DNA from: Symsagittifera roscoffensis | Lineage: Eukaryota; Xenacoelomorpha; Acoela; Convolutidae | Reading direction: 5' to 3' | Assembly: GCF_963678635.1 (NCBI RefSeq) | Contig: NW_026971293.1 | Coordinates: 1 to 26,491 of the forward strand | DNA length: 26,491 nt | Part shown: positions 19,081 through 26,491 of the stretch, piece by piece | Layout: each line of letters opens with the position of its first letter | How positions within the stretch are numbered: the stretch's first letter is position 1 | Translations under genes and position numbers: made by a program | Notes under the pieces: generated by a model | The model's database searches: none | What the model saw: the letters and a program-made list of their open reading frames with translations, nothing else | What the model was told of the DNA's origin: nothing

Positions 19081-19624
19081 CTAAATTCAAACTGAAGAAT
19101 CGAAAAAAATTCTCAACCATTGCAATATACGATATAGCTTAAACGAGAAAAAATTCTTTCGTTAAACATGCAAAAACGATACTTTGAAAAAGCTTAAACA
19201 TGGCGAGATAGTGAAGCCCGCATTTAAATATAGAATAGACTTTGAATCTAAAGCAATGCCTGAAGTTGATCCGCAAACAAGCAACCAACACTGTTATTTC
19301 TTCTCAAACAGTTTCCAAAAAAAAACTGATTAAGAACCAGAGACAACAGCCGACCAAACCTCCTTTGTGCCGGTTTCGATATGAAAGTATTTTACTACTA
19401 GTGCTGCTAGAGAACTGAATAGCTCATGCTATTTGAGTAAAAACTATAACTCATACTCATTGCACCCCCAGTAACGACTTACATTGAATTCGTTTTATAG
19501 AGCAAACATTGATAGTGTGAAAGTTACAAGAGCTAAGACATCATTTTAAAGTTCTCAAATTTGAAGAAGTAAATCATGATCGACTGCTTACAACGCAACT
19601 CTAACTTAAAAATGACCTTAAACC

Positions 19625-19824
19625 GGATCTACTTAAAAATCGCCATCCTTTGGTATCTACTTAAAAATTGCCACCCCTATTAATAAAAGCAGTAAATTAG
19701 CACTAAGCTTTCTATTGAGACTCATTATTTAGCTGCATTCTGATTGGTCAAAAATGTGTTAGTTTATTCTACTTAACAATTGCCCCCCTTTCTTAAAAGA
19801 GAGGGGGAATTGTTAAGAAGATCC
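19625..19824. mobile_element. Foldback MITE-like element with reiterated termini
   Basis: The left end GGATCTACTTAAAAATCGCC mirrors the right end, which in reverse complement reads GGATCTTCTTAACAATTCCC. The motif TCTACTTAAAAATTGCC occurs twice at the left (28 bp apart) and again at 19768, facing its inverse at 19802. The inner pair forms a hairpin (19772-19817) with CTTAACAATT and CCCCC arms. No target duplication was resolved. Confidence 0.55.
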
Positions 19825-20400
19825 CTTAAACCTTTTTCAATTTGAGCTCTACAAAAAAAAACCACTTTTTATGGTAGATAAAACTCGAGAAACCAATTTA
19901 GAGTCTTCGTTTTCTCAGTGAAGTTTATTAAACCGTTTTTCAACTAAACCGAACATGTTTCATTTTACATTTCGAGCGTACAAACTACTTGAGGGCGAAG
20001 TATGTTTTGAAAACTTAAAAATTGAAGAGAAATTCAAATTAAATTTATTTATTTAACTCATCCTCAAACATGCCGCCATAAACCCACGCACTGTTTATTA
20101 CACCACAAGAATTTCAATCTAATCGTTGTAGTTTTGAGCAAAATTATTTCGCTAACAACGCTACTCGTTAACATAAATGGTTATTATCACGCATTGACCA
20201 TCCCAATTTGGTCAAATTAGCTCCTCTTTCGACCATCAAAACCTTGCAAAAAAGATCACAGGAAATAAAAATTTCGTCCCATTTCAAATGAATATAGGAC
20301 ACCAAAAGGCTTCAGCTTGTTAAAAAATTAGATAGCCTGTACCAATATCCTCAGCATCATTTAACAGATAGAGCTGGATTATACGCATAAAATTTTTAAC

Positions 20401-20450
20401 ACAAAGGCGAAGCTTAACTTCGCACCACTTGCGATGTTGAATTGAATGAC
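20401..20450 (-). repeat. SINE-tail repeat copy
   Basis: On the minus strand it reads CATCGCAAGTGGTGCGAAG followed by GCTTCGCCTTTGTG, matching the tail of the 10023-10210 SINE and the 2711-2752 copy. Confidence 0.55.
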
Positions 20451-20843
20451 TACTATAACTGAAAGCACTAATCAAAAACTGAACAAAAAAACCTTCAAAA
20501 TCTTTTTTCTCAAAAATATCCTGTAACGAAATTATCAGCACCATTACAAACTTTCCTAGAAGCCTTGGAAATGCTAGAAAGAAAATGCTTAAACTGTTGG
20601 CAACATCGATGATCATGAGCAATTTAATCGATCAAAACGATGCCATTTTAGTTTGATTCGTTTTCTGAACACGGTTTTTTTACGTGTGGAAATCAATGAA
20701 AAAAAAACGTCAAAATGAGCAGTTTTAGGTTATTCGCTTAGTTCAGATTCGTTGACCGAAAAAGATATTGCCAACAAACAATATGGCATTAGCTAAAAAT
20801 AACCCTCCCATGTATTGAAATGAAAACTTCGTCCCTCACCTCT

Positions 20844-20870
20844 CATTTTACCTGTTAAATTGGTAAAATG
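20844..20870. repeat. Perfect 9-bp-stem hairpin
   Basis: CATTTTACC and GGTAAAATG are separated by 9 bases, about 230 bp past the TMEM258 stop. No bacterial-type terminator role applies. Significance is unknown. Confidence 0.55.
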
Positions 20871-21027
20871 CCACTCGATTAATACTTTGATTCGCGTTCA
20901 AGGACAAACGAAGCAAAACAATAAATTCACGTATAAGATTACGAAGAAATACCGTCAAAAATAACACCAAAATCGATACTGATATGAATTTATATTGTTT
21001 TCAATATATAACACCAATAATTACAAG

Positions 21028-21033
21028 TTTAAT
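21028..21033 (-). terminator. Candidate polyadenylation signal ATTAAA for TMEM258
   Basis: ATTAAA on the minus strand, 63-68 nt past the TAA. It is the commonest variant of AATAAA. No canonical AATAAA is seen nearer on this strand. Confidence 0.45.
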
Positions 21034-21096
21034 TATCTTACTGCGTCAGTCATTTAAAACAGTTCCCATTGTAACTAGACTTCGATAGCCTTCAGT

Positions 21097-21336
21097 TTAG
21101 ACAAATATTCCGACCCAGAGCATCAGGAACAAAAGTCCAACTCCAGTGAACAAGGAAGCAACTGTTGCGATCGTCATTTCTTTTTTAATCACTCGTGTAT
21201 ATTTGTTAGTTGTCACCTCGTAGACAAAGAACCATATGGTGAAAAACAGACCAATACTCATCAACAGCAACGTCAGATGCGGAAAGATGTTTGGATTCAC
21301 TGGCGCTGTGAAACGAGACATCGAATGTACATCCAT
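21097..21336 (-). CDS. TMEM258: TMEM258 homologue, oligosaccharyltransferase subunit
   Basis: TMEM258 (Kuduk in flies) is a small subunit of the ER oligosaccharyltransferase that N-glycosylates nascent proteins. The frame codes for 79 residues, the same length as the human protein as I remember it, and aligns end to end without gaps. Shared blocks include [10 protein letters not shown] (human MSRYTSPVNP), [22 protein letters not shown], and [12 protein letters not shown] at the C terminus. Two membrane segments lie at about 20-39 and 55-76, joined by a basic loop (KYTRVIKK). The coding region has no intron, but TTTATTTTAG ends 7 nt before the ATG and could be a 3' splice site for a leader exon. 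The start is fixed by the family's M-x4-MSR N terminus. The complete, undamaged frame argues against a dead retrocopy. Confidence 0.96.
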   Translation of the reverse strand: MDVHSMSRFTAPVNPNIFPHLTLLLMSIGLFFTIWFFVYEVTTNKYTRVIKKEMTIATVASLFTGVGLLFLMLWVGIFV

Positions 21337-21400
21337 TTTCGTCTAAAATAAACATCATCAGACAGTTTCTAACAGAGCAACTTGCCACAGTGCGTTAAAA

Positions 21401-21409
21401 CATTTTATA
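21401..21409 (-). promoter_or_regulatory. Candidate TATA box for TMEM258
   Basis: TATAAAATG on the minus strand, about 65-73 nt before the ATG. Transcription would start near 21375-21380, giving a short leader. TATA-like strings are frequent in AT-rich DNA, so this rests on position only. Confidence 0.35.
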
Positions 21410-21538
21410 AGATATTCGAAATATATAGACAATAACCATTCATCGTGTAATCCGAAGCTGACGCGCAGCATAATCTTGCAGCAGAGAAACAGATTATACT
21501 CCAATGTTCCCACCAGAAGACCTGATTCTCTTGAAACT

Positions 21539-21590
21539 CTTTGACCAGTGGCAAAAAACAGTCACTTTGACCAGTGGCAAAAAAAAACAG
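21539..21590 (+). repeat. 26-bp tandem duplication
   Basis: CTTTGACCAGTGGCAAAAAA plus ACAGT is repeated directly at 21539 and 21565, with a longer A run in the second copy. It abuts the left end of the foldback element at 21590. Confidence 0.8.
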
Positions 21591-21797
21591 TTACATAGCA
21601 GTATTTAGACAACCGCGTAATCAGACACGTCAGTATTTAGAAAAATACTGTTTTAACCAATCAGAATCGAGACAAGATAATTATTATTTATTTTGGATTA
21701 TTTATGTCTTATCTCGATTCTGATTGGTTCATACAGTATTTGCCTAAATACTGACGAGTATGAAGACGCGGTTGTCTAAATACAGACCGCACTCCGC
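21590..21797. mobile_element. Palindromic foldback element, copy 1
   Basis: Nearly the whole element is an inverted repeat. The left arm has GCAGTATTTAGACAACCGCG, CGTCAGTATTTAG and AACCAATCAGAATCGAGA. The right arm is its complement, from TCTCGATTCTGATTGGTT to CGCGGTTGTCTAAATAC, and the AT-rich loop is near 21680-21708. The two tips differ: the left tip is GTTACATAGCAG and the right tip, read inward, is GCGGAGTGCGGTCTG. Copy 2 carries the same two tips in mirror order. Confidence 0.8.
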
Positions 21798-21850
21798 AAA
21801 AAAACATAGTCCAGATTGTTTTTTAAACGCTATATCAGAACTTTAAGGAC

Positions 21851-22460
21851 ATGTCGTTCTTTTATTTCGCCTTCAAAGATTCTCTCAACACAAGCGTCTC
21901 AACTACTTACTGTGGACAGCGTCAAGCCAGTCTCTTTGGCAGCCTTCACATTACAACGTACGTTATCGCACCTTTTTCGACTCCTAACTATGAAAAATTA
22001 GTATCTAAGCACCCAAAACAGACTGATACAAATTCCCCAAACCCAGAAAACGTCAATAGTTTTTTACCAACTTATTTCAAGGTGAACAAAGCAATCGTGT
22101 CTTTTCCAAATGGGTCAGGAGCCGTTCGGACAAAACGGTTCCCCAAAATTTAGAAGACCTCATCAGTTAATCAAAAGGCAATACGGGTGTCAATTTCTTG
22201 AAAATGCTCACTAAGCTCCTGAACCTTATTGGAGAAGGTAACGTTCCCGAGCCATTAAAACCTTTATTGGTAGCAAAACTTATCGCCCTCATTAAAAAAA
22301 GATTAAGGCTTGCGACCATTTGCAATCGGAACCACGTTAATACAAATCGCATCTAATGGGTGGGAAGCAAAGCTATTGGAGGTCGACAAAATTTTATTGA
22401 GACTTTTCAGGTAGGTTGTGGTATTAAACAAGGAGCTGAAATTGCTCTACACTCCTTTAG
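21851..22460 (+). pseudogene. Reverse-transcriptase pseudogene, N-terminal part
   Basis: Translated across several frameshifts, this shows non-LTR reverse-transcriptase motifs in order: APFSTPNYEKLVSKHP, VNKAIVSFPNGSGA, then (about 22205-22300) LIGEGNVPEPLKPLL, VAKLIALIKK, GLRPFAIGTTL and, from 22380, FIETFQVGCGIKQGAEIALH. These match the conserved FPxGSxGGPDGLRPQH and GGVRPIAxGxTLRR / GxGxxxGAEAAxH blocks known from animal retrotransposons of this lineage. Stops and frameshifts make it inactive. Confidence 0.75.
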
Positions 22461-22479
22461 AAACTGGGAAAAAAGGGTA

Positions 22480-22935
22480 CACTACAGTATAAAAAAACCG
22501 GAAAAACACGAAAATTTAGTTTCGTCGTTAAGATATGTTTTTAAGGCATTGTTTGAGGCAAGTGCAGCAGCTACCCTTCTGAATAGCAATAAGGAGTTTA
22601 TGCCTGAAACACTGGCTGGCGTTCTTGCCCTAGGTCTTCAGCGCCTGAATTTTTTTTTCAGAAAAACAGCGGTTTCAGGTCCACAACACGCGAGAGTTTC
22701 AATAGCGAATGACAGGAAGTGATGACTCAAAGCAATCTGAGAGTACTTTGAGTTTCTTCGACTCAGCAAGTTCTGCGGCGGTAGGACCATCTTCGCCGGC
22801 AATTTGGCGATAAGATTCTGCTTTCCTGTGAACGACGGTCAGATCCTGTGCTAGATGTCTACCTGACTCCCATGGCAGAAAAGAAACGCCGTCTGGTCTT
22901 TTACTGTCATCACCTTCCAGTCCAACCGGTTCAAG
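22480..22935 (-). pseudogene. C-terminal part of the same type of retrotransposon ORF, inverted
   Basis: The minus-strand frame 22935-22699 reads LEPVGLEGDDSKRPDGVSFL, PWESGRHLAQDLTVV and AAELAESKKLKVLSDCF. These match the conserved EPxGLxxxDxKRPDGxxxxPWxxGRxLxWDxT and AExxKxxKY segments found at the C terminus of this retrotransposon family. Downstream, in another frame, FRRVAAALA resembles the final QRxSxAxQRGN block. It lies between, and opposite in direction to, the two plus-strand reverse-transcriptase segments. Confidence 0.68.
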
Positions 22936-22949
22936 AGTGCTAGTTTAAT

Positions 22950-23690
22950 CACACAGGCATAGGGTGTTGAAAACAATATTTTTAACACCCTAAAAAAATT
23001 TCTGAAGGTGTTTTCAAAGCTTTTAGAAGCTTGATAGACCGTAGTGACGAATGGAATGGATTAATTTGATCAAAATTAGGTTGTATTGAAGGCTTAATTT
23101 CGCTCAAAAACGGAACTAAATTGAATCATGTTTTTTTAAATCGCCCGATGTTGTGCAATTCTACTCACTGCCCTTTCAGTAAACCGAGTTACTTCTTTCA
23201 CGGAAATGCCATCATCATGCCGGAGGACGGATCAAAAGAGGCGACCACTCAGTTTCACCTCTGTTTGCTGATTTATTACAGACGCTAGAAAAGTCCTCCA
23301 ATCCAAAGAAAACGTTTGCTTTTTAATTGATAGAAATCTAGCCGACGACTTCAAGATAGTGATCCGTTAGCTTCAAACCTATTCTCAAATCGGAAAAAAA
23401 TTCTTGAACCTAGACACCTCAGAACAAGTAAGAAATATTTTTTAGGACCGACCTCAAAAACGTTGTGCAAAAGAATCTTGGTTCAATTTCAAAAGGTATC
23501 AGCAATAATCAAAACCAAATCGAAGATTGAATTTACAACCTTAGGCTCCCTATTGGCGAATCCTTTCAAAATGATCTGCTTATTGAAAAAATTGCTGATT
23601 TGGAGAAAGTTCTGGAAGTTACTGACAAGCTGGATGCCCTCTATGGGTTTTAACTACTAACACTCGCTTTAGATTTATTATCATTATTAT
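22950..23690 (+). pseudogene. Reverse-transcriptase pseudogene, palm to thumb part
   Basis: Broken frames read ENNIFNTLKK near 22970 (compare DFxNAFNxxxR), SYFFHGNAIIM near 23195, LIDRNLADDFKIVIR near 23322 (the place of the YLDDG catalytic box, here damaged) and LNLDTSE. From 23540 they read GSPIGESFQNDLLIEKIADL and VTDKLDALYGF. This continues, in order, the protein interrupted at 22460. The element is dead. Confidence 0.68.
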
Positions 23691-23897
23691 GAATAGATAG
23701 AATTAACAACTTATATATAAATATACAAGCTGGGGGTCACTTCTAAAAACAAGCACGGTGAAGTAAAGACCTTGAATGGCATGAAGAACAGTCACAATTA
23801 TGTCATCAGCTGCAGCTAAAGTTCACTTCGCAAACTGCAGGGAGAAAGAACCATGCATTACGCAGGAGACGTGATCTCAGTCCAAAGGGGTTGAAGA

Positions 23898-24117
23898 GCG
23901 GAGTGCGGTCTGTATTTAGGCATCCGCGTATTCCTACTCGTCAATAAGCAGACAAATACTGTATTAACCAATCAGAATTGAGACAAGGAAGAATTTTAAA
24001 AAATAATTATTTATTCCGAAAGTTTGCTTTCTCATCTCGATTCTGATTAGTTAATACAGTGTTTGTCTGCTTACTGACGAGTAGGAAAACGCAGTTTTCT
24101 AAATACTGCTACGTAAC
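23898..24117. mobile_element. Palindromic foldback element, copy 2
   Basis: It is homologous to 21590-21797, with AACCAATCAGAATTGAGACA in the left arm and TCTCGATTCTGATTAGTTAA in the right arm. The left tip is GCGGAGTGCGGTCTGTATTT and the right tip, read inward, is GTTACGTAGCAGTATTTAG. The tips therefore mirror those of copy 1, so the two copies together form long inverted termini around 21798-23897. Confidence 0.8.
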
Positions 24118-24369
24118 CAAGAAGTGCAAACTAGGAGCCACGATGTTGACTAGGCGTCAGAGTGTCACGGATCTTGGACTCAACAGAGTTTCAATTTGTT
24201 TATTTTCGCGGCAAAATGCACACATTCTTGTCATTTGAAACCGTACGTTTACGGTTTTGACATAATGAGTACAGCAATATTTTCCAGATGTAGTGTCAGT
24301 GGGAGTATGTTAGGTTCTCGTAGGCGTTGTTTGTCCTTTTCTTCAGGATAGTCAAGAATCCAATTCAGC

Positions 24370-24660
24370 AAGTGCATGTCTGATTAGGATGAGTACTAAC
24401 AATCAGACGCAAAAAACAGTAACGGAATGTCATGTTTATGGACGAAGATAGTTTTGCAGAGCAGCCGTTTGATCGGCTAATGTTTTTCCGAACTATATAA
24501 CAAACAGAGAAGGTCTTCGAATTTCATGACTGGATTTGTTTGCTCTAAACAAGATTGGATGATACAATGACTCCAAGACCTTTGATGTGGTCTACAGCTG
24601 TGAGGTTGTCAGCTCCATGAAATTAGTTGTTTGTGTCTACCCTGGACACTGTAACATTCG
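24370..24660 (-). pseudogene. Antisense LINE reverse-transcriptase fragment
   Basis: The minus strand reads HGADNLTAVDHIKGLGVIVS, then SNLV-stop-SKQIQS, then KTFSVCYIVRKNISRSN. The KxLGVxxSxNLxWxxxI block followed by RRN is the conserved region just after the thumb in jockey/CR1-type LINE proteins. In-frame stops make it inactive. It would correspond to sequence upstream of the C-terminal part kept in the 1-463 and 24888-25400 copies, in the opposite orientation. Confidence 0.6.
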
Positions 24661-24846
24661 CCCAAATACTACAGTGACGGAGCGTAGAAAAAGTACCTAT
24701 AGACGACTAAATTCCACTCGTTTTTTATCGTCTCGACCTAGCCAATTGATTTTCTGGTCTGTTTCGGGCTAAGTAAAAAGTTATCATTTTCAGGCTATCA
24801 GTCAAACGACTTTTAATCAGCTTCCTTTTACATGCGAAGACAACCA

Positions 24847-25538
24847 CATAGCTGGGTCTCGGATCCCCAGACTACATGACTATCATTGCAGTTGGAGCGA
24901 TTTCAAAAGAAAGCAATCCGGTGGATCACTGGAAATAAAACGGGAGTGTACATCAACGAACTACGTTTGCTAAACATTTTACCCCTGCCCATGTTCATCC
25001 AGCTAAATAACATCTTACTTCTTGCCAGTCTTGATTCTAATGAACGAAATGAAATAGTGTTAAACAGGCGAACCACACGGGCTAGAAATATAGAAATTTT
25101 TGAGATGCGAAAAGTGAGAACGGAAAAAGCGAGAAACGAATTTGTTTTCAGAACCAGTAGGATTGTAAATCGATTAGAACCATATATTCATTTTGATAAA
25201 CGAATCGGCCTCAAGACGAGAATTTTAAACACGATGTGGAAATTTGTAAACGAGAGATTTTCAGAAATGACAACGTGCACGTGGCAATTATTCTGTGATT
25301 GTATCACGTGCAGAAACAAGTGGACATTGTTTTAGAGAAGACGCCGGGACCAAGACTCCCAACAGCAGTGCTGTGAATCCCCAACAACAACAACAACAAC
25401 ATTAAAAACACGGCTTGAATATCCTATTTTACTATACTTTAGTGACAGTTATGTACTAAACCCATTGGAGATGGATTGACCCCTTCCTCTTCCTAGCTAC
25501 TCATATTCCAGAATAACAAATAATACCGGTGTTAATTC
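24847..25538 (+). repeat. Left arm of a long inverted repeat, split by a LINE insertion
   Basis: 24847-24887 plus 25401-25538 match the reverse complement of 26313-26491, including CATTGGAGATGGATTGACCC (25463-25482) and ACCGGTGTTAATTC (25525-25538). Weaker similarity continues to about 25585. CTGTAACATTCGCCC at 25589-25603 also recurs at 24649-24663. Confidence 0.82.
24888..25400 (+). mobile_element. 5'-truncated LINE copy with (CAA)n tail
   Basis: The frame from 24888 reads QLERFQKKAIRWITG, LLNILPLPMFIQLNN, RTEKARNEFVFRTSRIVNRL and CTWQLFCDCITCRN to a TAG at 25333-25335. It is followed by a short 3' UTR and a CAA tail at 25382-25400. This is the same family as 1-463 but intact in frame over this part. 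Both ends are defined by comparison with the uninterrupted right arm at 26313-26491. ATT flanks the insertion on each side (24885-24887 and 25401-25403). Only the C-terminal portion was copied, so it is a dead-on-arrival insertion. Confidence 0.88.
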
Positions 25539-25589
25539 AAATGTTTAGGACATCAGGGTAGCTAAAAAGTTAGTTAACTAGAGTCTTTC

Positions 25590-26265
25590 TGTAACATTCG
25601 CCCCACAGTACATATCGACGGAAAATAAAGCTAGGTTTTAAAACGACTGGCCAGCGTCTAAACACAGCTCTACATGCTTTTCACCTCCTCTGCCAAAGCC
25701 ACTTCTTTGGATAATTTTTCTAACATCGGGTCGACAAAAACGTTACTGTTTCCGGCTTCGATCAGAACGCTCTAATTAACTTAATTACTTGCAGAAATAG
25801 TGAGCTCATGGCTGGGTCTGTGCCATTCTGCCAGATAGGCACAGTGCAACCTTCCGGCGACACGAAAAAAAAACGAATAAAGGCCTTATTAACGAAAGGG
25901 TATTGCGAAGGAGGGTAGGAATATTCTAGAATTTTCATTTTCAAAATTTCGATCGAAGAGTGAATATTTCTCAGAAATACAAAAAAAAAGACGGCCATTT
26001 TGACGAAAAAGGACGAAAAAACAGAACAACGACAAATATTGTGGAAAACGGTCGCACAAGAGACGAAAAACACGAAGCCTCTTATCGTGGCAACAACACA
26101 CGATAAGACTCTTAGCAGTGGATATTAGTGGAGAAGGAAGCTTCAGTGGGGAAGGAATATTCCACGGAACCCTCCCGTGCTACAAATTGGAAGAGATAAG
26201 AACGTTATCTCAGAAAGATTACGGGAGTGGAGGCTTGGTCCCCCGGAGACTGTTTTATGTGAAGG
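25590..26265. other. Interior between the inverted-repeat arms
   Basis: It has no recognisable coding region. It contains small hairpins, for example CTGTGCC/GGCACAG near 25818-25843 and GAGATAA/TTATCTC near 26193-26211. The short plus-strand frame at 26118-26306 and the overlapping minus-strand frames show no known domain. It could be the interior of a non-autonomous transposon. Confidence 0.4.
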
Positions 26266-26312
26266 GACTATATAAAACTGACTTTGTATCTACTTGGATG
26301 TCGTAGAAGTCT

Positions 26313-26491
26313 GAATTAACACCGGTATAATTTGATATTTTAGAATATGAGTAGCTAGAAAGAGGAAAGGGTCAATCCATCTCCAATGGATTTAATATAG
26401 AACTGTCACACAAAAAACATATTAAAATAGGTTGTTCGAGCCGTGTTTTTAATAGCAATCACGTAGTCTGAGGATCCGATACTCAACTATG
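26313..26491 (-). repeat. Right arm of the long inverted repeat, cut by the window end
   Basis: Its reverse complement matches the left arm and lacks the LINE insertion. Where the left arm is interrupted it reads straight through GTGATTGCTATTAAAAACAC. The arm continues beyond the window, so the full length is unknown. Confidence 0.82.

Noticed and set aside
20320-20622. Minus-strand 100-residue hydrophobic frame
   Set aside because: It runs through a SINE-tail repeat and T-rich DNA; hydrophobicity follows from T-rich codons and no family is recognised.
22360-22722. Plus-strand 120-residue frame as a single intact gene
   Set aside because: Only its first part (GRQNFIETFQVGCGIKQGAEIALH) is reverse-transcriptase homology; the rest is antisense to the inverted C-terminal block.
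26118-26306. Plus-strand 62-residue frame near the window end
   Set aside because: It has no recognised domain and overlaps the weak end of the inverted repeat; it may be chance.
1-26491. CRISPR arrays, operons or prokaryotic systems
   Set aside because: The repeats here are diverged satellites and transposon parts, and the genes have introns and animal protein domains.

Overview
The window looks like AT-rich nuclear DNA from an invertebrate animal. It has short exons of higher GC separated by AT-rich introns with GT...AG borders, a complete animal-type TMEM258 homologue, a secreted multidomain protein built from extracellular modules, and dense remains of non-LTR retrotransposons, tRNA-derived SINEs and foldback DNA elements. 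No prokaryotic features are visible. I cannot place the phylum; protein similarities were judged from memory of the families, not from a search.

Layout. (1) 1-463 is the 3' end of a LINE with a (CAA)n tail. (2) 1375-14658, minus strand, is an 11-exon gene assembled here by eye. Its phases agree at every junction and the summed CDS is 1761 nt (587 codons with stop). The predicted 586-residue secreted protein has a signal peptide, one fibronectin type III domain, a beta-alpha-beta-beta-alpha-beta SEA-like module and five TIL cysteine-rich domains. The last exon ends in what looks like the start of a sixth TIL domain, so the true 3' end may lie further left. Its introns hold a hAT-type MITE with an 8-bp target duplication (8787-9196), a tRNA-Lys-derived SINE (10023-10210), degenerate tandem repeats and two facing 17-bp-phased arrays. 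(3) 14659-21000 is mostly gene-free: a second tRNA-like SINE head (about 16148-16214), a degenerate satellite with a period near 150-165 bp (about 17940-19080) and a foldback MITE (19625-19824). (4) 21097-21336, minus strand, is a single-exon TMEM258 coding region with a nearby candidate TATA box and polyA signal. (5) 21539-26491 is a transposon graveyard. Two related palindromic foldback elements (21590-21797 and 23898-24117) face each other and enclose a rearranged reverse-transcriptase pseudogene. An antisense LINE scrap follows. A long inverted repeat then runs to the window end, and its left arm is interrupted by a 5'-truncated (CAA)n-tailed LINE copy.

The two genes lie on the same strand with no visible functional link. 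TMEM258 is an ER oligosaccharyltransferase subunit; the FN3/SEA-like/TIL protein is predicted to be secreted and disulfide-rich. Most of the other long open frames in the window are shadows of exons or chance frames in AT-rich repeats.
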